From an uncultured Bacilli bacterium (lineage in GTDB: Bacteria > Bacillota_I > Bacilli_A > RF39 > UBA660), in contig CAKOPW010000002.1 in the NCBI GenBank assembly GCA_934101115.1, forward strand, positions 1 to 64,000: a DNA stretch of 64,000 nucleotides. Reading direction: 5' to 3'. The notes below the pieces were generated by a model. It saw only the letters and a list, made by a program, of their open reading frames with translations. It did not search any database and was not told the DNA's origin. Below are positions 25,576 to 32,726 of this stretch, piece after piece (positions within the stretch are counted from its first letter, which is position 1; each line of letters opens with the position of its first letter). Position numbers and translations under genes: made by a program.

Positions 25576-26069
25576 TAGATAATTTTATTGATAAGAAAAC
25601 AGAGAAGTATTTGTTAGATAAATTAAAAGATTTAGATAATAACAATTTCCATAATGGTATGGAAATAGAATATATCTTATACAACAAATTGCAAAATGAA
25701 TTTAAAGTATTAATATCCGATGGATATGAATCTTCATACGAAGACACTGTAGATGTATTTTCAAATAGAATAACAAATGAAATATATGTTCCTGAATGGG
25801 ATTTTAATTTTGACTATTATGTATTTAATGAATTAGAAATTAAAGGTAATAGATTGTTATATGTATCACCAAACACTCATCATGGATTATGGAATTCACT
25901 TCATGAATTGTATCCAAATGATATTGATTGTAAAAAGGGTGTTCAAAAATATTTAAAATTTTGTAATCAAAATAATATAACAAAAGAAACAATAGAAAAA
26001 TATTGTGAATTTTCTAAATTACCAGAAGATTGTATGAAATTTTATAATGGAAAGGATAAAGAAAGATAA
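25572..26069 (+). CDS. Hypothetical ICE protein
   Basis: A 165-residue acidic protein with no signal peptide or TM helix. It overlaps the ArdC-like gene by 4 bases (ATGA) and its stop shares one base with the prgI start codon (TAATG). No motif is recognised. The tight coupling suggests a role in antirestriction or early transfer, but this is only inferred from position. Confidence 0.65.
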   Translation: MIDNFIDKKTEKYLLDKLKDLDNNNFHNGMEIEYILYNKLQNEFKVLISDGYESSYEDTVDVFSNRITNEIYVPEWDFNFDYYVFNELEIKGNRLLYVSPNTHHGLWNSLHELYPNDIDCKKGVQKYLKFCNQNNITKETIEKYCEFSKLPEDCMKFYNGKDKER

Positions 26070-26434
26070 TGGAAGTAAAAATTAATAAAGAAATAAGAAA
26101 CTATTCTGAAAATATATTTTTCGGATTATCTTTAAGGCAATTTATTTTTAGTATTTTAGCTTGTGCAAGTGCACTCATATTATTCTTTATATTCAAACCA
26201 GTTTTAGGAACAGAAATAACATCATGGATTTGTATAATTGGTGCTACTCCATTTGGAATAATGGGATTTGTTAAATACAACGGTATGACTGGTGAGCAAT
26301 TTATACTTACTTATATTAAATCTGAGTTTTTAACTAAAAGAGAATTAGTCTTTGAACCGACTAATTTTTATTATGAATTAATAAATACGAGGGAAAAGGA
26401 GAAAACAAATGAAAGCAATGAAAAAAGTTTTTAA
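26069..26434 (+). CDS. prgI: PrgI-family (VirB3-like) membrane protein
   Basis: A 121-residue protein with two TM helices at about 23-41 and 48-68 and the family motifs NIFFGLSLRQFIFSILA and KYNGMTGEQF. PrgI/VirB3 proteins anchor the VirB4 ATPase to the membrane. It overlaps virB4 by 26 bases, the usual arrangement. Confidence 0.88.
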   Translation: MEVKINKEIRNYSENIFFGLSLRQFIFSILACASALILFFIFKPVLGTEITSWICIIGATPFGIMGFVKYNGMTGEQFILTYIKSEFLTKRELVFEPTNFYYELINTREKEKTNESNEKSF

Positions 26435-28745
26435 ATTCAAAAAAGATGTAGATGAATTTGATATTCCTAAAAATGTTCAAGGAATAATACCTATTAACAG
26501 AATATGGAAAGATGGAATATTCTTAATAGGAAAAAATAAATATAATAAAACTTATATGTTTACTGATATTAACTATGCAGTTGCAAGTAGAAACGATAAA
26601 GAAGCAATATTTTTAAAATATTCAGAACTATTAAATTCCTTAGATAGTGATGCTACTACAAAAATAACAATAATAAATAGAAAGTTAAATAGAGTTGATT
26701 TTGAAAAGAATATATTATTAAAAAGTTCCAATGATAACTTAGATAAATATAGAAATGAATATAATCAAATGTTATTAGAACAAATAACTAATAATAAAAA
26801 GATGATTCAAGAAAAATATATTACTGTATCAATCGAAAAGAAAAGTGTTGAGGAGGCAAGAAACTATTTTAAAAGAATTGATGTCGAGTTTAATAATCAT
26901 TTAAGAGAACTTGGTTCACATTTGATAGAATTGGATGCTAGTGAAAGGTTAAGACTCATTCATGATTTTTACAGATTAGATGATACAGAAACATTTAATT
27001 TTGATAATAAAGAATTAATGAAAAAAGGACATAATTTCAAAGATTATATTTGTCCTTCGTCAGCTTCTTTTCAAAGTGATTATTTTGAATTTGAAAATAA
27101 ATTTGGTAGAGCAATATTTTTAAAAGAATATGCTAATTTTATTAGAGATGATATGATTTCAGAATTAACTGATATTGATAAAAGTGTAATGTTATCTATA
27201 GATATAATTCCTATACCTATGGATGCAGCAATTAGAGAAGTGGAGAATCGAAGATTGGGTGTAGAAACCAATATTACGAATTGGCAAAGAAGACAAAATA
27301 ATAATAATAACTTTAGTGCAGTTATTCCTTATGATATGGAACAGCAAAGACAAGAATCTAAAGAGATGCTAGACGATTTAACAACACGTGATCAAAGAAT
27401 GTTTGTATGTGTCATTACTTATGTTCATACAGCTGATACAAAGAAACAACTAGATGAAGATACAGAAAGTATTTTATCAATCGGTCAACAACATTTATGT
27501 CAATTAGGCGTATTAAAGTATCAACAATTAGATGGACTTAATACAGCACTTCCTTATGGTATGAGAAGAATAAATGCTTTAAGAACACTAACTACTGAGT
27601 CACTTGCAGTTTTTACACCATTTAGAGTACAAGAAGTAAATCATACAAATGGTATTTATTATGGACTAAACGTAATAAGTAAAAATATGATAGTAGCTGA
27701 TAGAAAACAGTTATTAAATGGTAATAGTTTTATACTTGGAGTATCAGGTTCTGGCAAGTCATTTTCTGCTAAAAATGAAATAGTTTCACTAGCATTAAGA
27801 GATCCAAATGCAGACATATTAATAATTGATCCTGAAAGAGAATATGCAAAACTAATAGGACCTTTGAATGGTCAAAATGTTGTTATTAGTGCAACTAGTA
27901 ATAATCATATAAATCCCATGGATATTAACTCTGAATATGGAGAAGGCAGTAACCCAGTAACTTTAAAATCAGAATTTATATTGTCCTTATGTGAGATATT
28001 GATGAAAGATAAAAAATTAGGACCACTAGAAGAATCTATAATTGATAGATGTACTAATAAAGTATATAGAAGTTATCAACAAGGAAACTATCAAGGAGTT
28101 CCACCAACACTTATTGATTTAAGAGAAGAATTATTAAAGCAACCAGAAAAAGAAGCAAAAGATTTAGCAACAGTTCTTGAAAGATATACTAATGGTTCAT
28201 TTAATACTTTTGCAATGGAAACAAATGTAAATATTAATAGTAGAATAATCAACTATGATATTTTAGAGTTAGATAAATCACTTAGATCATTTGGTATGTT
28301 AGTAGTACTTGATAATATTTTAAATAGAATAACATTGAATAGAAATAAAGGTAGAAACACTTATATTTTTATAGATGAAATATACTTATTATTTCAACAT
28401 GAATATTCTGCAAACTTCTTATTTAAACTTTGGAAAAGAGTCAGAAAGTATGGAGCATATTGTACTGGTATAACACAAAATGTAGAAGATTTATTACAAA
28501 GTCATACAGCTAAAACAATGTTAGCAAACTCTGAATTGATTGTTATGTTAAATCAAGCAGCTACTGATAGATTGGAATTAGCAAAACTTCTTAATATATC
28601 TGAAATGCAATTAAGTTATATTACTAATTCTGAACCAGGAGAAGGATTATTAAAAATAGGAAGTAATTTAATTCCTTTTGAAAATCATTTTCCTAAGGAT
28701 TTAGAATTATATAAATTGATGAGTACAAATCCAAAGGATAAATAG
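26409..28745 (+). CDS. virB4: VirB4/TraE-family conjugation ATPase
   Basis: A 778-residue ATPase that powers the type IV secretion channel. Walker A is GVSGSGKSF; ILIIDPERE and the Walker B region YIFIDEIYLLF follow. Other family motifs are QRMFVCVITYVHT and GITQNVEDLL. The length is typical. It is the largest conjugation gene and has no frame disruption, which indicates that the machine could be functional. Confidence 0.95.
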   Translation: MKAMKKVFKFKKDVDEFDIPKNVQGIIPINRIWKDGIFLIGKNKYNKTYMFTDINYAVASRNDKEAIFLKYSELLNSLDSDATTKITIINRKLNRVDFEKNILLKSSNDNLDKYRNEYNQMLLEQITNNKKMIQEKYITVSIEKKSVEEARNYFKRIDVEFNNHLRELGSHLIELDASERLRLIHDFYRLDDTETFNFDNKELMKKGHNFKDYICPSSASFQSDYFEFENKFGRAIFLKEYANFIRDDMISELTDIDKSVMLSIDIIPIPMDAAIREVENRRLGVETNITNWQRRQNNNNNFSAVIPYDMEQQRQESKEMLDDLTTRDQRMFVCVITYVHTADTKKQLDEDTESILSIGQQHLCQLGVLKYQQLDGLNTALPYGMRRINALRTLTTESLAVFTPFRVQEVNHTNGIYYGLNVISKNMIVADRKQLLNGNSFILGVSGSGKSFSAKNEIVSLALRDPNADILIIDPEREYAKLIGPLNGQNVVISATSNNHINPMDINSEYGEGSNPVTLKSEFILSLCEILMKDKKLGPLEESIIDRCTNKVYRSYQQGNYQGVPPTLIDLREELLKQPEKEAKDLATVLERYTNGSFNTFAMETNVNINSRIINYDILELDKSLRSFGMLVVLDNILNRITLNRNKGRNTYIFIDEIYLLFQHEYSANFLFKLWKRVRKYGAYCTGITQNVEDLLQSHTAKTMLANSELIVMLNQAATDRLELAKLLNISEMQLSYITNSEPGEGLLKIGSNLIPFENHFPKDLELYKLMSTNPKDK

Positions 28746-28747
28746 TT

Positions 28748-30352
28748 GTGAAAGATATTAAAGTAAAAGAAAAATATAAAACAGGTATTAAAACTATTGA
28801 TAAATCAGTTGTATGGACTTCTAAAGTAAAAGATTCTATAAGTGATATAAGAGATAGAAGTAATATGCTTAATGAAGAAAAAACATCTAATGTAGAATAT
28901 GCTGATAACAAGATTGAGATGATGACTAATAAATCTAAAAATGCAACGATTAATAGTTCTAAAAAAGTACTTACTAAAACAAAAGATAGAATGATAAAGA
29001 ATTATAAAAATAAAAAAGTAAATAAAATTAAAACTGGTGTAGAAAAGAAAATTAAAGATAAGACAATTAAGGAGGTTAAAGATACTCCTAAAAATATTGA
29101 AAGAGCAAGAAAATTTGCTATAAAAACTAAACAAACAGCACAAAAAACAGCAAAGGTAACGGCTCGTGTAACAAAGAAAATAATAAAAGCAATGATTAGT
29201 TTTACTAAATCGTTAATTGCTGGTGTTAAATCTTTAGTTGCTTTGCTTGGAACAGGTGGAGTGATAGCAATTATAGTAGTAATATTAATTTGTTTGATAG
29301 GATTATTATGTTCATCTATGTTTGGTATTTTCTTCTCCAATGAATCTAATAGTAGAACAATGAGTAGTGTAATATCTCAAATTAATAATGAGATTTATGA
29401 GAAAGCAGAAAAAGAACAATTAATGACTCCTAATAGTGAAATAGTTGTGGATAATATGGTTACTAATTGGAAAGAAGTAATTGCAGTATATTCTGTTAAG
29501 TATGCAAATGATAAAGAAAATGCCGATATAATTATGTATATAAACGAAAAAAATATTAAAAGTATACGAAATGTTTTTAATGATTTTAATAAAGTTAGTA
29601 TATCTAAAGCATCTAGTAATGGATATTTAATAGCAACAGATGGTTCTTTTATTCAAGGTGGTTCATCTAATACACAAACGAAAACTGATGATGGTAAGAA
29701 AATTATTCATGTTATTATTCAATCAAAAAGTTTAGATGAGATAATGAATCAATATAGTTTTACGGATGAGCAAAAGAAAAATACTAGAGAACTATTGAGT
29801 GATAAGTATTCAGATTTATGGGCCCAGTTATTATATGGAACAAATTTTGGTGATTTTATTAATTGGAAACAAACTGATGAAACTTGGGCAAGTACACCTA
29901 TTGGTACATCTGGTAAAACTTTAAGACAGATAGGTTGTTTAGCAACATCCATTTCTATATTAATTGAAAGGTCTGGAGCTGGAAAGACAATAGTACCTTT
30001 TACTCCACAGATATTTGTTCAGAAGATGAATGAAAATGGTGGCTTTGACGAAAATGGTAATTTACAATATGGAGCAATTACTAAATTTATTCCAAGTTTT
30101 TCTTTTGTAGGAAGAGTAAGTTTGGAAGGTAAATCTAAAAATGAGAAGTATCAATTAATTAATAAATATCAATCACAGAATTATTATCTAGCAGTAGAAG
30201 TAATGGGCAATACAGGACAACATTGGGTTGCAGTAATAGATACAACAGGTAATAGAGTTACAATGGCTGATCCAGGTAGTAGTGCAACTGATTTATGGAG
30301 TAAATATAAGTGGCAAAATACTTCCCAATTTGTATATTTTAAAAACAATTAA
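28748..30352 (+). CDS. Conjugation cell-wall hydrolase with C39-like cysteine peptidase domain
   Basis: A 534-residue protein starting with GTG. Residues 1-150 are strongly basic and cytoplasmic, a TM helix lies at about 170-195, a central domain (WKEVIAVYSVKY, LSDKYSDLWAQLLYG) matches the ICE VirB1/p60-like proteins, and the C-terminal 170 residues look like a Peptidase_C39_2 fold: WKQTDETWAS, catalytic Cys in QIGCLATSIS, His in GQHWVAVID and Asp in MADPGSS. Related ICE proteins usually carry lysozyme plus NlpC/P60 domains here. It probably opens the wall for the transfer channel. Confidence 0.8.
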   Translation: MKDIKVKEKYKTGIKTIDKSVVWTSKVKDSISDIRDRSNMLNEEKTSNVEYADNKIEMMTNKSKNATINSSKKVLTKTKDRMIKNYKNKKVNKIKTGVEKKIKDKTIKEVKDTPKNIERARKFAIKTKQTAQKTAKVTARVTKKIIKAMISFTKSLIAGVKSLVALLGTGGVIAIIVVILICLIGLLCSSMFGIFFSNESNSRTMSSVISQINNEIYEKAEKEQLMTPNSEIVVDNMVTNWKEVIAVYSVKYANDKENADIIMYINEKNIKSIRNVFNDFNKVSISKASSNGYLIATDGSFIQGGSSNTQTKTDDGKKIIHVIIQSKSLDEIMNQYSFTDEQKKNTRELLSDKYSDLWAQLLYGTNFGDFINWKQTDETWASTPIGTSGKTLRQIGCLATSISILIERSGAGKTIVPFTPQIFVQKMNENGGFDENGNLQYGAITKFIPSFSFVGRVSLEGKSKNEKYQLINKYQSQNYYLAVEVMGNTGQHWVAVIDTTGNRVTMADPGSSATDLWSKYKWQNTSQFVYFKNN

Positions 30353-30537
30353 AAGGTTTCTTTCTCTTTGCTGAGTCTTATAAAAGTTAGTTTTACTGTT
30401 TTTTTTGCTTTAAAAGTCAATTTTTGCGTCTAAAATGACATTTCATACCTTAAAAACTACATTTTAGACATAATTCGACATATTTCGCACTATGTTTGTG
30501 TTATTATAGCAACCAATTAAATTTTGAGGGGAATTTA

Positions 30538-30576
30538 ATGTTTGCAATGCCACATATAACATCTGTGATATTGTAA
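30538..30576 (+). CDS. Putative 12-residue leader peptide
   Basis: ATG at 30538 follows GAGGGG at a good distance and encodes MFAMPHITSVIL then TAA. It begins a region of several hairpins without an obvious downstream target, suggesting a translation-coupled attenuator. The M-x-x-M-P start recalls leader peptides before ribosomal-protection genes, a comparison made from memory. Confidence 0.35.
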   Translation: MFAMPHITSVIL

Positions 30577-30676
30577 TAGGGGTTTGTTTTGGTTGAATAT
30601 AATTAGTCGTTTAAAAAGATGATGTTATAACTTATACATATTATATGTATATTTCATTTTAATTATGTAATAGGAC

Positions 30677-30714
30677 AAAACTCTCACATAAGGCATTTGC
30701 TCAGGGGAGTTTTT
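30677..30714 (+). terminator. Attenuator-like terminator in the leader region
   Basis: AAAACTC (30677-30683) pairs with GAGTTTT (30707-30713) across a loop that itself contains AGGCA; the T tract follows directly. Confidence 0.5.
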
Positions 30715-30838
30715 GCCTATGAAAAAGATCAATCGAAAATATTACTGGATAGTTTTTAGAAAGAATAAAAGGAGAAAATTAATAATATATATTGCTAGTA
30801 AAAAAGTCTTTTCTAGTTTTACTAGCCCTAGTTTTGTT

Positions 30839-30889
30839 GACGTCATATTAGGAGTCCTTAAATGGATTACCTTGTCTGACGTCTTTTTT
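30839..30889 (+). terminator. Second terminator-like hairpin with GACGTC arms
   Basis: GACGTC at 30839-30844 and 30878-30883 can pair, followed by TTTTTT. GACGTC is self-complementary, so it might also be a protein-binding repeat. Confidence 0.4.
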
Positions 30890-30968
30890 GTTTGTATAAA
30901 TGCAATTTTAAGTTGTAGAGGTCCACCTCTAATCAATTAAAAAAACGAATTGATTGGAGGATAAGAAA

Positions 30969-31442
30969 ATGGTTGATAGACCAAAAAGAAGAAAAAAGAT
31001 GGACAATCCATATAACTTAAAAATAATTAATAATAACTATTATATAATATTTAAAAGTAGCAATAAATATAACGAAGTAGAGGTAACTAAAGAAGTATTT
31101 GATTTGATGAATAGATTTGAACTTGATGATTTGAAAGAATTAAATGAATTTGATAGACATATAGAACATTCTGAACTTACTGACCATACTTTGAATAATA
31201 GAATGTTATTTAAACAAGAATCTATAGAAGACTTAATCATAAGAAAAACATCATTAGAAGATTTAAGAAAAGCAATTAACATGTTACCAGAAGTGCAACG
31301 AAGAAGAATTAAATTGTATTACTTTGATGAATTAACTGAAAATGAAATAGCAAAGTTAGAAAATGTATCACAAAAGAATATTTCAAAAAGTTTAACTATT
31401 GCTAAAAATAATTTAAAAGAAATTTTAAAAAAATTAGTTTAA
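30969..31442 (+). CDS. Sigma-70-region-4-like regulator of the ICE
   Basis: A 157-residue protein. The N-terminal part is a variable beta region (NNNYYIIFKSSNKYNEVEVT); the C-terminal half matches sigma region 4 (LEDLRKAINMLPEVQRRRIKLYYFDELTENEIAKLENVSQKNISKSLTIAKNNLKEIL). Proteins of this type (the Tn916 orf7 class) control ICE transfer or excision genes. The ATG at 30969 follows TTGGAGGA. A hairpin (AATCAATT/AATTGATT) abuts the ribosome site and may affect initiation. A strong terminator follows. Confidence 0.8.
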   Translation: MVDRPKRRKKMDNPYNLKIINNNYYIIFKSSNKYNEVEVTKEVFDLMNRFELDDLKELNEFDRHIEHSELTDHTLNNRMLFKQESIEDLIIRKTSLEDLRKAINMLPEVQRRRIKLYYFDELTENEIAKLENVSQKNISKSLTIAKNNLKEILKKLV

Positions 31443-31469
31443 GTGGGTATATTTTTCAAATTTAGTGAG

Positions 31470-31515
31470 GAAACAGTTGAGAGGAAATTAAAACCTTTCA
31501 CTGTTTCTTTTTTTT
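31470..31515 (+). terminator. Strong intrinsic terminator after the sigma-like gene
   Basis: GAAACAGT-GAGAGG pairs with CCTTTCACTGTTTC with one bulged T (31470-31507), then eight T. Confidence 0.85.
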
Positions 31516-31672
31516 GATTGAAACAGAGGTTCTTTGAAAATTAAATACTCATTCATCAAATACTTTCCTATTATTAAGAGCACTTTAACAAATACGCTTG
31601 TCGATTAATATTTGGTTATAAAATTAAATAGCATTTAATTTGCGATGACTAATAATAGAATTAAAGATACTC

Positions 31673-31852
31673 CTGTCTAGCCACAGTCTAAAGCAATGGA
31701 GACAGTTCGGAGAGAACCTCGGAAAGGTGAAATTCCTGTGAGATTGAAATAGCTTTTCAATCGTTTGATGAAATCCTCAGCTGAAGGTACTTAGAAAAAT
31801 GTCAGTTATAAAAATAAAGAAATATTAGACACAGGAGAAATTCTGTGTTTTT
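31673..31852 (+). ncRNA. Candidate structured leader RNA with terminator upstream of the small gene-mazF pair
   Basis: A 300-base interval without a gene. Serial stems: CTGTCT (31673-31678)/AGACAG (31700-31705), GTTC/GAAC (31705-31717), GGAA/TTCC, and GATTGAAA (31742-31749)/TTTCAATC (31755-31762). The block ends in a terminator ACACAG (31829-31834)/CTGTGT (31843-31848) plus T run just before the next ribosome site. Less AT-rich than its surroundings. Similar-looking leaders seem to recur at this place in Firmicute ICEs, but I cannot verify that here. Confidence 0.5.
31829..31852 (+). terminator. Terminator at the end of the structured leader
   Basis: ACACAG (31829-31834), loop GAGAAATT, CTGTGT (31843-31848), then T run to 31852. 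It lies 5 bases before the ribosome site of the 70-residue gene, so it may act as an expression switch. Confidence 0.65.
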
Positions 31853-31871
31853 ACATAGGAGGATTTTTAAG

Positions 31872-32084
31872 ATGAAAAAAAGATATAGAGTAACTGTAAA
31901 AGTTGAATATGAAATAACTATGGATCATACTCAAACGAGTATGAAAAAGGCTAAGGCTGATGTACAAAAATTGATTGATAATTATTTAGATAAAAATAAT
32001 AATTTGAATTTGAGGTCTTTATTTAATAATACAAGACCAAAAACTATATATAGGGTTGAGATTAAAGATGAATACGATAAATAA
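31872..32084 (+). CDS. 70-residue ICE protein overlapping mazF, unknown function
   Basis: Starts at ATG 31872 after AGGAGGA. The sequence is two beta strands (KKRYRVTVKVEYEITM), a Lys-rich helix (TSMKKAKADVQKLIDNYLD) and a closing strand (KTIYRVEIKDEYD). No helix-turn-helix or AbrB-type MazE motif is apparent. It overlaps the MazF gene by 17 bases, the typical spacing of antitoxin-toxin pairs, but assignment as an antitoxin is only positional. Confidence 0.7.
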   Translation: MKKRYRVTVKVEYEITMDHTQTSMKKAKADVQKLIDNYLDKNNNLNLRSLFNNTRPKTIYRVEIKDEYDK

Positions 32085-32439
32085 GGGAGATATTTATTAC
32101 GCTTTTTTAGATCCTATTGTTGGAAGTGAACAAAATGGAACTAGACCAGTTGTAATTATTCAAAATGATATTGGAAATAAATATAGTCCAACAGTACTAG
32201 TTGCACCTTTAACAAGTAAGGTTAAGTCTAAACGTAATTTACCAACTCATGTATTAATTGATTCTAACCATATAAAACGTAATTCAGTAGTACTTTTAGA
32301 ACAAATAAGAGTATTAGATAAATCAAGGTTAATATCTTATTTAGATTCATTATCTGAAACTGAAATAAAGAAATTAGATGTTGGAATAATTAAATCATTT
32401 AATATAACCAAGACGTGTTTTGATGTAAAAAAAATATAA
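32068..32439 (+). CDS. mazF: PemK/MazF-family protein (toxin-like endoribonuclease)
   Basis: A 123-residue protein opening with NKGDIYYAFLDPIVGSEQNGTRPVVIIQND, the core MazF pattern (RGDI-YxA, GSEQ-G-RPVVIIQND), followed by TVLVAPLTSKVKSKRNLPTHV and VVLLEQIRVLDKSRL. MazF cuts mRNA at short motifs. ATG 32068 gives the normal family N-terminus; a TTG at 32056 would add four residues and has no ribosome site. The only partner candidate is the overlapping upstream 70-residue protein. In this ICE type such genes may maintain the element. Confidence 0.85.
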   Translation: MNTINKGDIYYAFLDPIVGSEQNGTRPVVIIQNDIGNKYSPTVLVAPLTSKVKSKRNLPTHVLIDSNHIKRNSVVLLEQIRVLDKSRLISYLDSLSETEIKKLDVGIIKSFNITKTCFDVKKI

Positions 32440-32542
32440 TTTTAATGAATGTCAATGACAAAATATTAAATGATATCTTTGCTTTTTTAAATAAAAGTAG
32501 TTTATATGTTTATATAAATGCTTAGTATATGGAGGAAATAAC

Positions 32543-32683
32543 ATGAATAACAAAATAAATCCAAAGTTTTTAGAATATATCTATTATATAAAAATATTAA
32601 ATTATCTTTATAATCAAAAATTAATAGATAATAATACTTTGGAAAAAATAAAGTACAATTTATCTAAATCGCACATTGGATAA
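32543..32683 (+). CDS. Small SHOCT-like ICE protein
   Basis: 46 residues after a GGAGGAA site. The sequence YYIKILNYLYNQKLIDNNTLEKIKYNL has the helix-turn-helix spacing of SHOCT domains (short domain often C-terminal, in which a 'less-than-30-residue' helix pair ends with L-I-x-x-x-x-L-x-K-I). Short proteins of this type are common between the mazF-like gene and the large serine recombinase of Tn1549-like elements, where they could help regulate excision. Confidence 0.6.
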   Translation: MNNKINPKFLEYIYYIKILNYLYNQKLIDNNTLEKIKYNLSKSHIG

Positions 32684-32726
32684 AAAAGTAATGAAATAGT
32701 ATTATTTCAATGAATGGAGTGATTAT

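Larger units (their letters stand above)
30353..30968 (+). promoter_or_regulatory. 600-base gene-poor leader region with multiple hairpins
   Basis: No convincing protein gene is present apart from the small leader peptide. It holds hairpin AAAACTC...GAGTTTT (30677-30713) with T run, a 10-pair stem GCTAGTAAAA/TTTTACTAGC (30794-30803 and 30817-30826), paired GACGTC sites (30839-30844 and 30878-30883) before six T, AGAGG-TCCA-CCTCT (30917-30930) and AATCAATT/AATTGATT (30931-30955) directly before the next ribosome site. The layout looks like serial attenuation before the regulatory gene. Confidence 0.5.

Noticed and set aside
30713..30940. 75-residue reading frame after virB4 region
   Set aside because: It begins at a TTG inside a terminator T run, contains two strong hairpins, has no recognisable motif and odd composition; better read as leader DNA.
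31530..31852. Group II intron, cobalamin riboswitch or T-box
   Set aside because: No GUGCG intron start or domain V, no cobalamin B12-box, and no T-box GGUGG/AGGGUGG element were found; reported only as a structured leader.
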